A DNA stretch of 14,384 nucleotides from an uncultured Oscillibacter sp. (GTDB lineage: Bacteria > Bacillota_A > Clostridia > Oscillospirales > Oscillospiraceae), in assembly GCA_951800675.1 (NCBI GenBank), contig CATOKC010000087.1:1-14384 (forward strand). Direction: 5' to 3'. The notes below the pieces were generated by a model. It was not told where the DNA came from. It saw only the letters and a list, made by a program, of their open reading frames with translations, and made no database searches. The translations under genes were made by a program, and so were the position numbers. Positions 6,508-13,679 of the stretch are shown here, in pieces. Numbering within the stretch: position 1 is the stretch's first letter; the number at the start of each line of letters is the position of its first letter.

Positions 6508-7381
6508 AGATATCCTCCTCTCGCAAAATGAAGAAGGGCAGCGGGGCCAGGGTCCCCTCCCGTCCCTGGACGGCGTTCACCGCCCGCCGCACCGCCAGGA
6601 AACCCGCGGCGTAGTCGCTCCAGGCGGCAATGGCGGCGATGTTGCCCCGCTCCAGCTGGGCGGTGACGGCGGCGGCGCTTCCCACGCCGTAGAGGGCGAA
6701 GTCCCGCCCCTCCGTCTCCCGCCGCTCGGCGGCCCGCCGGGTCACCGGGGATTCGAAGGCCATCACCCACCGGGGGGGCTCCTCCGGCAGCTCCGTCTCC
6801 CGCCGGACGGACGCGCCCGCCGCTATCAGGGTCTCCTCCGCCGCCGCCAGCCGGGCCGCCACCCCGGAGCAGCGCCCGGCGGTATCCAGCAGCAGCACCT
6901 CCCCGCCGTCCCAGTCCTCCAGCAGGGCCCGCGCCAGCTCCTTCCCCAACTGGGCGTTGTCCGGGGCCACCACCCCCGCCGCTCCCTCCATGGGAGACTC
7001 CAGGGTCACCGTGGGGCAGACCACCCGCCAGGGGTCCAGGGCGGCGGACAGGGACTCCGGGTCCGCTGGGACCACCACCAGGGCCGCCGCCCCGTCCTCG
7101 ATCTCCCGAAGGAGCAGAGCCGCCTGCTCCTCACTGTCCCCCGCGGCGGCGAGGGTGAGGAAGCGCAGCTCCGCCCCCAGCTCATCCGCCGCCTGCTCCA
7201 TGCCCTGCCGGGCCACGGTCCAGCCAGAGCTGTCCGTATCCCGGAGCATGACAGTGAGGGACAGCAGCTGCTCCCTCCGCGCCCCCCGGAGCAGCTGGGG
7301 CAGGGCCAGGGACAGCGCCGCCGCAATTCCCAGGGCCGTCAGGATGGCGATTTGAATACGCCCGCTCTGTTCAGTTTTCAT
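6452..7381 (-). CDS. Membrane-anchored divergent sugar-binding-fold protein
   Basis: This 309-residue protein has one N-terminal membrane segment (about 9-32) without a lipobox or clear cleavage site. An extracytoplasmic domain follows, laid out like a type I periplasmic-binding protein: VMLRDTDSSGWTVARQGMEQAADEL, AALVVVPADPESL, GVVAPDNAQLGKELARALL and AAIAAWSDYAAGFLAVRRAV correspond to successive beta-alpha units. The calcium loop and the His/Asp/Arg cluster of MglB are absent, so its ligand, if any, is unknown. It overlaps the kinase stop by four bases (ATGA) and the next gene by 56 bases, so the three proteins are probably made together. It may be a second receptor, or a scaffold linking the lipoprotein to the kinase. 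Arg/Ala-rich composition matches the neighbours. Confidence 0.8.
   Translation of the reverse strand: MKTEQSGRIQIAILTALGIAAALSLALPQLLRGARREQLLSLTVMLRDTDSSGWTVARQGMEQAADELGAELRFLTLAAAGDSEEQAALLLREIEDGAAALVVVPADPESLSAALDPWRVVCPTVTLESPMEGAAGVVAPDNAQLGKELARALLEDWDGGEVLLLDTAGRCSGVAARLAAAEETLIAAGASVRRETELPEEPPRWVMAFESPVTRRAAERRETEGRDFALYGVGSAAAVTAQLERGNIAAIAAWSDYAAGFLAVRRAVNAVQGREGTLAPLPFFILREEDIYAPENQKLLFPIMSSSSR
6514..6519 (-). promoter_or_regulatory. Ribosome site inside upstream gene, decides lipoprotein start
   Basis: A perfect AGGAGG on the minus strand lies within the 3' coding part of the 309-residue gene, six bases before the ATG at 6507. It supports a long overlapping start for the lipoprotein, since no other start remains before the hydrophobic core. 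Confidence 0.75.
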
Positions 7382-9195
7382 AGCTCCTCCCCCTGCTGGC
7401 GGCGCTCCGCCTCCTCCCGGTCCAGGGCCGGAAGGCGGATGCGCGCCAGCGTACCCTCATCCGGTTCGCTGAAAATGGTGAGGCCGTAGCCTTCCCCAAA
7501 GGTGAGGCTCACCCGCTGGTGGACGTTCCGCACTCCAATGCCGGACCCCCGGGTCCGAACCTCCGGCCGGTCCTCGTCCAAAAGAGACGCCGCCAGCTCC
7601 GGGCGCATCCCCAAGCCGTTGTCCTCCACGTCGATGAGCAGGTCCTCCCCCTCCCGGTAGGCCGTCACCCGGATGACCCCATCGTCCTCCGCGCTGGCCA
7701 TTCCATGGTAGATGGCGTTTTCCAAAAGGGGCTGGACGATGAGCTTCAAGGTGTACAGCTCCTCAGCCCCGGGCTTGGCGGCAATCTCCGTGGTGAAGCG
7801 GTTTTTGAAGCGAATCTGCTGAATGTTCATGTAGTGCCGGGCGTGCTCCAGCTCGTCCGCCAGGGGAATGATGCTCTTTCCCTTGCTCAGGGAGATGCGG
7901 AAGAGCCTCGCCAGGGAGGTGACCATCTGGATGGCTTCCTGCTGCTGACCGGACTCCGTCATCCAGATGACGGAGTCCAGGGTGTTGTAGAGAAAATGGG
8001 GGTTGATCTGTGACTGGAGAACCTCCAGCTCGCTGCGGCGCTTCCGCCCCTCCTGGCGCACAATGTCGTCCATCAGGTGCCGCATGGTGGAGACCATGGA
8101 AGCCACGGCATGGCTCAGCCGCTGGACCTCGTAGCAGCCCCCCTCCACCTCGATTTTCACGCTGGCAAGCCCCCGATCCAGCTCTCGGATGGACCGCTCC
8201 AGCCTTAGGATGGGGTCCGAGATTCGGGCGGAAATCCGGAAGTTCAAAAAGGCCATGAGAAAAATGGAAAACAGCAGCAGCGTCAGGCCAAACAACGGGA
8301 TTTGAGGGGAGGCGCTGAGCCAGCTTACCGCCGGGGCCACCCCTACCAGCTTCCAGCCGGTATAGCCCACGGTCTTTACCGTGACCTGCCGGGACTGGCC
8401 CTGGAAGGTCTCCTGATAGCTGCCGTCCCGGTACTCCGCCGCCGCCCGATTGTTTTCCTCCAGAAGGCCGGCGTAGATCAGCTGCTGCCGGGGGTGGTAG
8501 ATCAGCTCCCCGTCGCCGTCGATGAGGTAGAGGTATCCCCCGTTGCCCAGGGTCACATCCCGGCAGACCTGCTCGATGCCGTTGAAGCTCATGTCCACCA
8601 GCAGCACGCCGCCCTCCGTGGCCCCGTCCCGGGTCAGCTGGACATGGCGGCTCAGAGAGACCACCCAGCGATAGGGATAGTCCGGGTCGTCGAAGATGTT
8701 CTGGACATGGGGGGTGGAGAAGTGGAGGTTTTCCATGCTCCGGGCGGCGTCCCGGAACCAGTCGCTGTCCGCCGGGGCCGCGTCCTGTTTCAAGGCCGTC
8801 AGAGGTACGGCGGACACCAGAGCGCCCGTTCCGTCAAAGACCGCCAGGGACACCAGATCGTCCCGGTTTTCCTCGTAGAGAAGGCTCAGGTCTCCAGTGA
8901 GATCATCCTCCGCAAGGTCCATGTTTTTGATGCTCCGGTAATACACCGTGTCGGAAATACGCATCATCCGCCGGAGATAGCTGTCCAGGTTCAAATTGGC
9001 CTGGGCCAGCACCCGGCGGCTGTTCTCCGCCACCAGCTGCTCGTTGGCGGCGGAGGAGCGCCAGATGAGGCTGACGCTCATCAGCAGCATCCCCGCCGCC
9101 GCCACGGCGGTGAAGGACAGGGAGAGAACCATCTGAATACTCATTTTGCGATAGCGCTCTCCCCATTGGGCGGCAAGGCGGCGGAACACGTTCAT
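7378..9195 (-). CDS. YesM/LytS-type sensor histidine kinase
   Basis: This 605-residue membrane kinase has a first membrane helix (about 22-45), a large extracytoplasmic sensor domain of dCache type (about 47-290), a second helix (about 299-319) and a HAMP linker (about 320-370). The PF06580-type histidine kinase domain has phospho-acceptor His400 in QSQINPHFLYNTLDS. The ATP-binding domain has N-box LLENAIYHG and G-boxes DVEDNGLGM and GSGIGVRNVHQRV. It should autophosphorylate and pass phosphate to the AraC-type regulator encoded just upstream. The ATG at 9195 was chosen over an upstream in-frame TTG because GGAAGGGAG precedes it at good spacing. Its stop overlaps the start of the anchored binding-fold gene. 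Such kinases often sense sugars, directly or through binding proteins as in XylFII-LytS. Confidence 0.93.
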   Translation of the reverse strand: MNVFRRLAAQWGERYRKMSIQMVLSLSFTAVAAAGMLLMSVSLIWRSSAANEQLVAENSRRVLAQANLNLDSYLRRMMRISDTVYYRSIKNMDLAEDDLTGDLSLLYEENRDDLVSLAVFDGTGALVSAVPLTALKQDAAPADSDWFRDAARSMENLHFSTPHVQNIFDDPDYPYRWVVSLSRHVQLTRDGATEGGVLLVDMSFNGIEQVCRDVTLGNGGYLYLIDGDGELIYHPRQQLIYAGLLEENNRAAAEYRDGSYQETFQGQSRQVTVKTVGYTGWKLVGVAPAVSWLSASPQIPLFGLTLLLFSIFLMAFLNFRISARISDPILRLERSIRELDRGLASVKIEVEGGCYEVQRLSHAVASMVSTMRHLMDDIVRQEGRKRRSELEVLQSQINPHFLYNTLDSVIWMTESGQQQEAIQMVTSLARLFRISLSKGKSIIPLADELEHARHYMNIQQIRFKNRFTTEIAAKPGAEELYTLKLIVQPLLENAIYHGMASAEDDGVIRVTAYREGEDLLIDVEDNGLGMRPELAASLLDEDRPEVRTRGSGIGVRNVHQRVSLTFGEGYGLTIFSEPDEGTLARIRLPALDREEAERRQQGEEL

Positions 9196-9222
9196 AGGCG
9201 CTCTCCCTTCCTGCAAGATGGC

Positions 9223-9293
9223 CTGCTTTTCCTCTGGGAAAAGCAGACCGGGCCATGGCCCGGCATGGAAAACGCCTGAGCTCCGGCAGGCGT
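9223..9293 (-). promoter_or_regulatory. Three-hairpin leader between regulator and kinase genes
   Basis: The 105-base gap holds three stem-loops in transcription order. First, ACGCCTG (9272-9278) pairs with CAGGCGT (9287-9293) and is followed by TTTT, terminator-like. Next is the 16-base perfect palindrome CCGGGCCATGGCCCGG (9248-9263). Last, CTGCTTTTCC (9223-9232) pairs with GGAAAAGCAG (9237-9246), a 10-bp stem. The kinase ribosome site follows closely. The arrangement suggests attenuation, or mRNA processing that sets the kinase-to-regulator ratio. Confidence 0.65.
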
Positions 9294-9300
9294 CTCCCCT

Positions 9301-10896
9301 TTACTCCCTCTGTCCCGCCCGGAACTTGGACGGGGACAGGCCGAAGTGCCGCTTGAACACGTAGCTGAAATAGTTGGGGTCCGAGAAGCCCGTGGCCTCG
9401 GCGATGCGGTAGGTTTTCTCGTCCGTCTCCCGGAGGAGCCTCGCCGCCTCGTCCATCCGGACCTTGGTGACGTAGGCGGTGAAGGACATGCCTACCTCCC
9501 GTTTAAACAGGGTGGAAAAATACGTGGGGGACAGGTGAATGTGGGAGCAGAGGGCCTCCACGCTGAGCTGCTCGTCAGTGTAGTGCCCGGCGATATAGTC
9601 CTTGGCTCTCTCCACCATCTGCCAGGTGGAATCGCTGCGCCTCCAGCCCAGCAGGTCGTGAAGTCGCCCGCAGCGCTCCCCCAGCCAGCTCCCCAGCTCC
9701 TCCAGGCTGGAGAAGCCGGAAACGGACACCGCCCCGGTGAAGCCCTCTCCAAACACCTCCTCCACCGCCAGTCCCCCAGACCGGGCCAGCCGCACCAGAC
9801 AGGTCACAACCTCCAGCAAAAAGAGGTCGCACTGGGAGAGGGAGGCCCGGCGCAGCCGCTCCATCAGCTCCCGGACCACCGCCTCCGCCTGTTCCCGGGC
9901 TCCCAGCTTCACGGCGGCGGAAAGGACCCGCTGGTCCTCCTCCTCAAAGGAGGGGGCGGCGGCGGATTGGGGCTCCAAGTCCCCGATATAGATGACCCGG
10001 CTTCCCCCCGCCAGGACCCGGTAGTCCAGGGCGGACCGGGCGCCCCCGGCGCTGTGGTTCAGCTCCTCCGGTCCCCGGCAGGGCAGGCCCACGCCGGTGG
10101 TGAGCCGGAGGCCCAGATAGCTCTGGGACAGCCGGGAGAGGCGTTCCAGCTCCTCCAGCAGGGGATAGAGCCGGTCCTCCCGGTCCAGGTGGACCAGCAG
10201 GGCCGCCATATCCCCATAAAGCACCACCCGGGCGGCGCAGCCCTCCAGGGCAAAGTGCTTTTCCAAAAAAGACTGGACGGACAGCAGCAACAGCTCGTCC
10301 CGCTCCCCCTCATCCCCGGGGCCGTCCACATGAACCAGGGCAACGGTCCAGAGGCCCTGGGGCAGGTCAATCTCATACCGGGCCGCCCGGTCCTGGACCT
10401 GCTCCGGGCGAAGCTGGCCGCTGAGAAGCCGGGTGTAGAACAGCTCCCGCAGCACCGGCAGGCTCTCCTCATACCTCCGGCGCAGGGTCTCCATGTCCCG
10501 CCGCTCCAACCGCTGTCGGTCCAGCTGCTCCCGGAGCTTCTCCAGCACCTGCCGGAGCTCCGGGGCGTTGATGGGCTTTAGGATATATTCGGACACCCCC
10601 ATGCTCATCGCCTGACGGGCGTACTCGAAATCGTCAAAGCCGGAGAATACCACCAGCCGGGCCCCAGGCAGGGAGACCCGCAGCCTCCGGCACAGCTCCA
10701 GACCGTCCAGGAAGGGCATCTTGATGTCGGTGAGCACCACGTCAGGCCGGAGCTGCTCCGCCAGCTCCAATGCCTCCTCGCCGTTGCCCGCCTCTCCCAC
10801 CAGGGCAAGGCCCAGGGAGGCCCAGTCGATTTTCCGGCTGATGCCGGTGCGGATTTCCTCCTCGTCGTCGGCCAGCAGGACCCGGTATTCCTCCAT
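9301..10896 (-). CDS. YesN-like response regulator, AraC-type DNA-binding
   Basis: This 531-residue cytoplasmic regulator has an N-terminal receiver domain (about 3-120) with acidic pocket Asp10/Asp11, phospho-acceptor Asp57 in VVLTDIKMP and Lys107 in YILKPI. A long helical middle region (about 140-425) of the YesN type follows, and then a C-terminal AraC/XylS double helix-turn-helix (about 430-531) with LCSHIHLSPTYFSTLFKREV and the closing signature IAEATGFSDPNYFSYVFKRHFG. The ATG at 10896 was preferred to an upstream in-frame start because AGGAGGGG lies eight bases before it. It is the partner of the kinase encoded next on the same strand. Its likely targets are the mglBAC genes just upstream and possibly its own operon. 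Confidence 0.95.
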   Translation of the reverse strand: MEEYRVLLADDEEEIRTGISRKIDWASLGLALVGEAGNGEEALELAEQLRPDVVLTDIKMPFLDGLELCRRLRVSLPGARLVVFSGFDDFEYARQAMSMGVSEYILKPINAPELRQVLEKLREQLDRQRLERRDMETLRRRYEESLPVLRELFYTRLLSGQLRPEQVQDRAARYEIDLPQGLWTVALVHVDGPGDEGERDELLLLSVQSFLEKHFALEGCAARVVLYGDMAALLVHLDREDRLYPLLEELERLSRLSQSYLGLRLTTGVGLPCRGPEELNHSAGGARSALDYRVLAGGSRVIYIGDLEPQSAAAPSFEEEDQRVLSAAVKLGAREQAEAVVRELMERLRRASLSQCDLFLLEVVTCLVRLARSGGLAVEEVFGEGFTGAVSVSGFSSLEELGSWLGERCGRLHDLLGWRRSDSTWQMVERAKDYIAGHYTDEQLSVEALCSHIHLSPTYFSTLFKREVGMSFTAYVTKVRMDEAARLLRETDEKTYRIAEATGFSDPNYFSYVFKRHFGLSPSKFRAGQRE

Positions 10897-10926
10897 GGAA
10901 GTCCCCTCCTTTTTGTCATTTCTTTT

Positions 10927-10955
10927 AGTATACAACAAAAGGCTCTATTTGAAAA
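10927..10955 (-). promoter_or_regulatory. Probable promoter of the sensor operon
   Basis: On the minus strand TATACT (10927-10932) is a good -10 box, 31 bases before the regulator ATG. A weak -35, TTTTCA (10950-10955), lies 17 bases upstream. The weak -35 fits an activated promoter. It falls inside the U-tract of the mglC terminator, so the two elements overlap. Confidence 0.55.
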
Positions 10956-10985
10956 GAAGCTCCGGCGCATTTCGCGCCGGAGCTT
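10951..10985 (-). terminator. Terminator of mglBAC
   Basis: A perfect 12-bp stem, AAGCTCCGGCGC (10957-10968) with GCGCCGGAGCTT (10974-10985), encloses a 5-base loop. On the minus strand it is followed by CTTTTC. It lies 30 bases after the mglC stop and separates transporter from sensor transcripts. A small 6-bp hairpin (10991-11005) precedes it. Confidence 0.88.
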
Positions 10986-11014
10986 TGGAAGTTCTTTCCA
11001 AGAACGGGTGCTCT

Positions 11015-12010
11015 TTACTTCTTCGCCAGATACTTCCGCAGGTCCAGGGCGACGGCCACGATGATGACAAGGCCCTGGGCAATGAAGGTGTAAGCCGGGT
11101 CCACCCGGAGGAACTGGAGGCAGATTTTCAAAATCTCGAACACCAGCACGCCGATGAGGATGCCGCCCACTTTGCCCACGCCGCCGTTGGTGGACACGCC
11201 GCCGATGGTGCAGGCCGCAATGGCTTCCAGCTCATAGCCAAAGCCCGTAGCCGTGGAGGCGCCGCCGGCCTTGGCGCCCACCAGGAAGCCGGCCACGGCG
11301 TACAGGATAGAGGCCAGGACATAAATGCGGATCAAGGTCGCCGGGACGTTGACACCCGCCACCTGGGCCGCGTTTTCATTGCCGCCGATGGCGTACATGT
11401 ATTTGCCGTGCCGGGTCTTGTTGTAGAGGAACAGCATGTAGGCCCCCACGATGACGGCGAAGATGGCAAGGTACGGGATAGGGCCCAGGGAGCCCAGGGC
11501 CACCTGGGAGTAAGAGCTCTTAAAGCCGCCCAGGGGATCGTTGCCCGTCACCACGGAGCAGAGGCCGTAAACAATGGTCTGCATGCCCAGGGTGGCGATG
11601 AAGGGGGGGACCTTCAAAAAGGCGATGACACAGCCGTTGATGGCTCCGAATACCGCCATGATGAGGATGACCACCAGCAGGGCCACGAACCACGGAAGGT
11701 CCGGCATCCAGGGCAGGGCCCGGGCAGCGTAGTCCACGCTCTGGAGCATCATGGCGGCAAGGCAGGCGGAAAGGCCCACCTGACGTCCGGCGGACAGGTC
11801 CGTGCCCTTGGTGATGAGGCAGCCGGACACGCCGCAGGCGATGATGAACCGGGGGGACACGTTGACCACCAGATTCTTGAAGTTTGCGGGCTTGAAGAAG
11901 TTCTCCGTAACGCAGCCCACCACAAAGGCCAGGAGCAAAATGAGAATAATGATGGCGTTGTTGGACAGGAAATTCATGACGGATTTCGTGGTAATTTTTC
12001 TGTTCTCCAT
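11015..12010 (-). CDS. mglC: Galactose/methyl-galactoside ABC transporter permease MglC
   Basis: This 331-residue integral membrane protein of the BPD_transp_2 (AraH/RbsC/MglC) family has about eight to ten hydrophobic helices. Typical MglC features include GTDLSAGRQVGLSACLAAM near the first third, the cytoplasmic-loop region YAIGGNENAAQVAGVNV that contacts the ATPase, and GFGYELEAIAACTIGGVSTNGGVGKVGGILIGVLVFE. It forms the homodimeric channel for sugar delivered by MglB. AAGGAGGAG, overlapping the mglA stop, lies just before the ATG, leaving a 14-base gap, so mglA and mglC are clearly cotranscribed. It is the last gene of the transport operon. Confidence 0.95.
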   Translation of the reverse strand: MENRKITTKSVMNFLSNNAIIILILLLAFVVGCVTENFFKPANFKNLVVNVSPRFIIACGVSGCLITKGTDLSAGRQVGLSACLAAMMLQSVDYAARALPWMPDLPWFVALLVVILIMAVFGAINGCVIAFLKVPPFIATLGMQTIVYGLCSVVTGNDPLGGFKSSYSQVALGSLGPIPYLAIFAVIVGAYMLFLYNKTRHGKYMYAIGGNENAAQVAGVNVPATLIRIYVLASILYAVAGFLVGAKAGGASTATGFGYELEAIAACTIGGVSTNGGVGKVGGILIGVLVFEILKICLQFLRVDPAYTFIAQGLVIIVAVALDLRKYLAKK

Positions 12011-12024
12011 GGTTTCTCTCCTCC

Positions 12025-13533
12025 TTATTCAAACTGGGTGGCCAGGGCCATGATATTCTCCTGGTTGGCGTCTTTCCCGTCGATGAAGCCGGTAACCCGG
12101 CCGTCGCACATGACCATGATCCGGGCGGACATGCCGATGAGCTCGCTCATTTCGGAGGAGATCATAATAACGCTTTTGCCCTGCTTCGCCAGCTCGGCGA
12201 TGATGCAGTAGATTTCATATTTCGCGCCCACGTCGATGCCCCGGGTGGGCTCGTCCAGGATGAACACATCCGGGTCGTTGGCCAGCCACCGGCTGATGAG
12301 CACCTTTTGCTGGTTGCCGCCGGAGAGGGACTGGATCAGAGTCTTGGACGAGGGGGTCTTGATGGAGAGCTTGGCCACGTTATCCTGCACCAGCTGCTCG
12401 ATCTTCCCGTCGTCCAGCATGAAGCCGCCGATGAGGTACTGGTTCAAGGAGGCAATGGACACGTTATCCGCAATGGAGAGGACGCCCAGAATACCCGTGG
12501 CCCGGCGGTCCTCCGTCAGCATGGCGATGCCGCTGTCAATGGCCTGTTTGGGCTGGTTGATTTTCAACTCTTTTCCCTTGTAGGTGATCTTGCCCGCGCT
12601 GTGGCAGCGGAGGCCGAAAAGGCCCTCCATCAGCTCCGTGCGCTGGGCCCCGACAAGACCGGCCACGCCCAGGATTTCGCCCCTGCGGACCTGGAAGGAG
12701 GCGTGGCGGAAGCTCTTGGGGTTGATGGAGGTGAAGTCCTCCACCTCAAAGACCACCTCGCCGGGAACGTTGCTCCGGGGCGGGTAGAGGTTGGAGAGCT
12801 CCCGGCCCACCATCTTGGTGATAATGAAATCGGTGGTCAGGCCCTTGGCGTCCCAGGTGCCGATGTACTGTCCGTCCCGCATGATGGTAACCTCGTCGCT
12901 GATACGGAGGATTTCGTCCATTTTGTGGGAGATGTAGACGATGGAAACGCCCTTTTGCCGGAGCTCATTGACAATGGTGAAAAGGGCTTCCACCTCCGCC
13001 GCCGTCAGGGAGGACGTGGGTTCGTCCAGAATCAGGACCTTGCAGTCGGCGGACACGGCCTTGGCGATTTCCACCAGCTGCATCTGGGAGACGCTGAGGC
13101 TGCCCAGCTTGGCCTTGGGGTCGTAGTTTAGGTGGACTTCCTTCAAAACCGCCGCCGCGTCCTGGTACATTTTTTCATGGTCCACCGTGACGATGGGCCC
13201 CATGCGCTTGGTGGGATAGCGGCCCACGTAGATGTTCTCACCGATGCTCCGCTCGGGAATGGGCTGGAGCTCCTGGTGCACCATGGCGATGCCCCGGTTC
13301 AGCGCGTCCAGCGGGCCCTTGATCTGGACCTTCTGTCCCTCGTAGACAACCTCGCCCTCGTCCATGTGGTAAATGCCGAACATGCACTTCATCAGCGTGG
13401 ATTTACCCGCGCCGTTCTCTCCCATCAGCGCGTGGACGGTGCCGGGGCGGAGCTTGAGCTGCGCGTGATCCAGGGCCTTGACGCCGGGGAAGGTCTTAAC
13501 CACGTCACGCATTTCCAAACGATATTCTGACAA
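12025..13533 (-). CDS. mglA: Galactose/methyl-galactoside ABC transporter ATPase MglA
   Basis: This 502-residue twin ATPase energises sugar import at the cytoplasmic face. The first half has Walker A GENGAGKST, a divergent signature LSVSQMQ and Walker B VLILDEPTSSL. The second half has a degenerate Walker A (GLVGAQRTELME), a normal signature LSGGNQQK and Walker B VFILDEPTRGID. This asymmetry is typical of MglA/RbsA/XylG proteins. The frame is open to an ATG at 13578, but the protein most likely starts at a TTG (13533): GGGGGG lies eight bases before it and the product then begins MSEYRLEMRDVVKTFPGVKALD-like, as in the family. The extra upstream residues would fall in a hairpin region. Confidence 0.95.
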   Translation of the reverse strand: MSEYRLEMRDVVKTFPGVKALDHAQLKLRPGTVHALMGENGAGKSTLMKCMFGIYHMDEGEVVYEGQKVQIKGPLDALNRGIAMVHQELQPIPERSIGENIYVGRYPTKRMGPIVTVDHEKMYQDAAAVLKEVHLNYDPKAKLGSLSVSQMQLVEIAKAVSADCKVLILDEPTSSLTAAEVEALFTIVNELRQKGVSIVYISHKMDEILRISDEVTIMRDGQYIGTWDAKGLTTDFIITKMVGRELSNLYPPRSNVPGEVVFEVEDFTSINPKSFRHASFQVRRGEILGVAGLVGAQRTELMEGLFGLRCHSAGKITYKGKELKINQPKQAIDSGIAMLTEDRRATGILGVLSIADNVSIASLNQYLIGGFMLDDGKIEQLVQDNVAKLSIKTPSSKTLIQSLSGGNQQKVLISRWLANDPDVFILDEPTRGIDVGAKYEIYCIIAELAKQGKSVIMISSEMSELIGMSARIMVMCDGRVTGFIDGKDANQENIMALATQFE

Positions 13534-13541
13534 TTTACGGT

Positions 13542-13547
13542 CCCCCC
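13542..13547 (-). promoter_or_regulatory. Ribosome site deciding a TTG start for mglA
   Basis: AAGGGGGG on the minus strand lies eight bases before TTG at 13531-13533. The upstream ATG candidates (13569 and 13578) have no comparable site and lie inside the second hairpin, so the TTG is preferred. Confidence 0.7.
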
Positions 13548-13560
13548 TTATTCGTGTTGG

Positions 13561-13614
13561 CTTTTCCATAACCGGCAAAATGGCGGGAGCCGGGCTTCAC
13601 CGGCTATGGAAAAG
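13561..13614 (-). other. Second stem-loop in the mglB-mglA gap
   Basis: CTTTTCCATA (13561-13570) pairs with TATGGAAAAG (13605-13614). After one mismatch, CCGG pairs with CCGG, around a 24-base loop. Its distal arm is the same CTTTTCC that forms the U-tract of the preceding terminator-like hairpin, so the two structures could influence each other. Confidence 0.6.
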
Positions 13615-13644
13615 AGGGGCGCGTGCGCTTCGGCACGCGCCCCT
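13608..13644 (-). terminator. Terminator-like hairpin between mglB and mglA
   Basis: AGGGGCGCGTGC (13615-13626) pairs perfectly with GCACGCGCCCCT (13633-13644) around a short loop, followed on the minus strand by CTTTTCC. It lies 35 bases after the mglB stop. Partial termination or 3'-end protection here would make mglB mRNA more abundant than mglAC, a usual need for binding proteins. Confidence 0.8.
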
Positions 13645-13679
13645 GTCAGACGTTTTCGCGTTGTTTTGATGAACTTGGA

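Noticed and set aside
8302..9279. Open frame of 325 codons opposite the histidine kinase
   Set aside because: It is antisense to a complete kinase with all motifs; no ribosome site or promoter was seen.
9346..10581. Long + strand open frame (411 codons) opposite the response regulator
   Set aside because: It is antisense to a clear REC-AraC protein; low-complexity Gly/Pro/Gln/Leu composition and no domain indicate a shadow.
10721..12211. Long + strand open frame (496 codons) opposite mglC and the response regulator
   Set aside because: It runs across two well-supported minus-strand genes and their intergenic region, shows no recognisable domain and is His/Gly/Asp-rich, as expected for a mirror frame of GC-rich genes.
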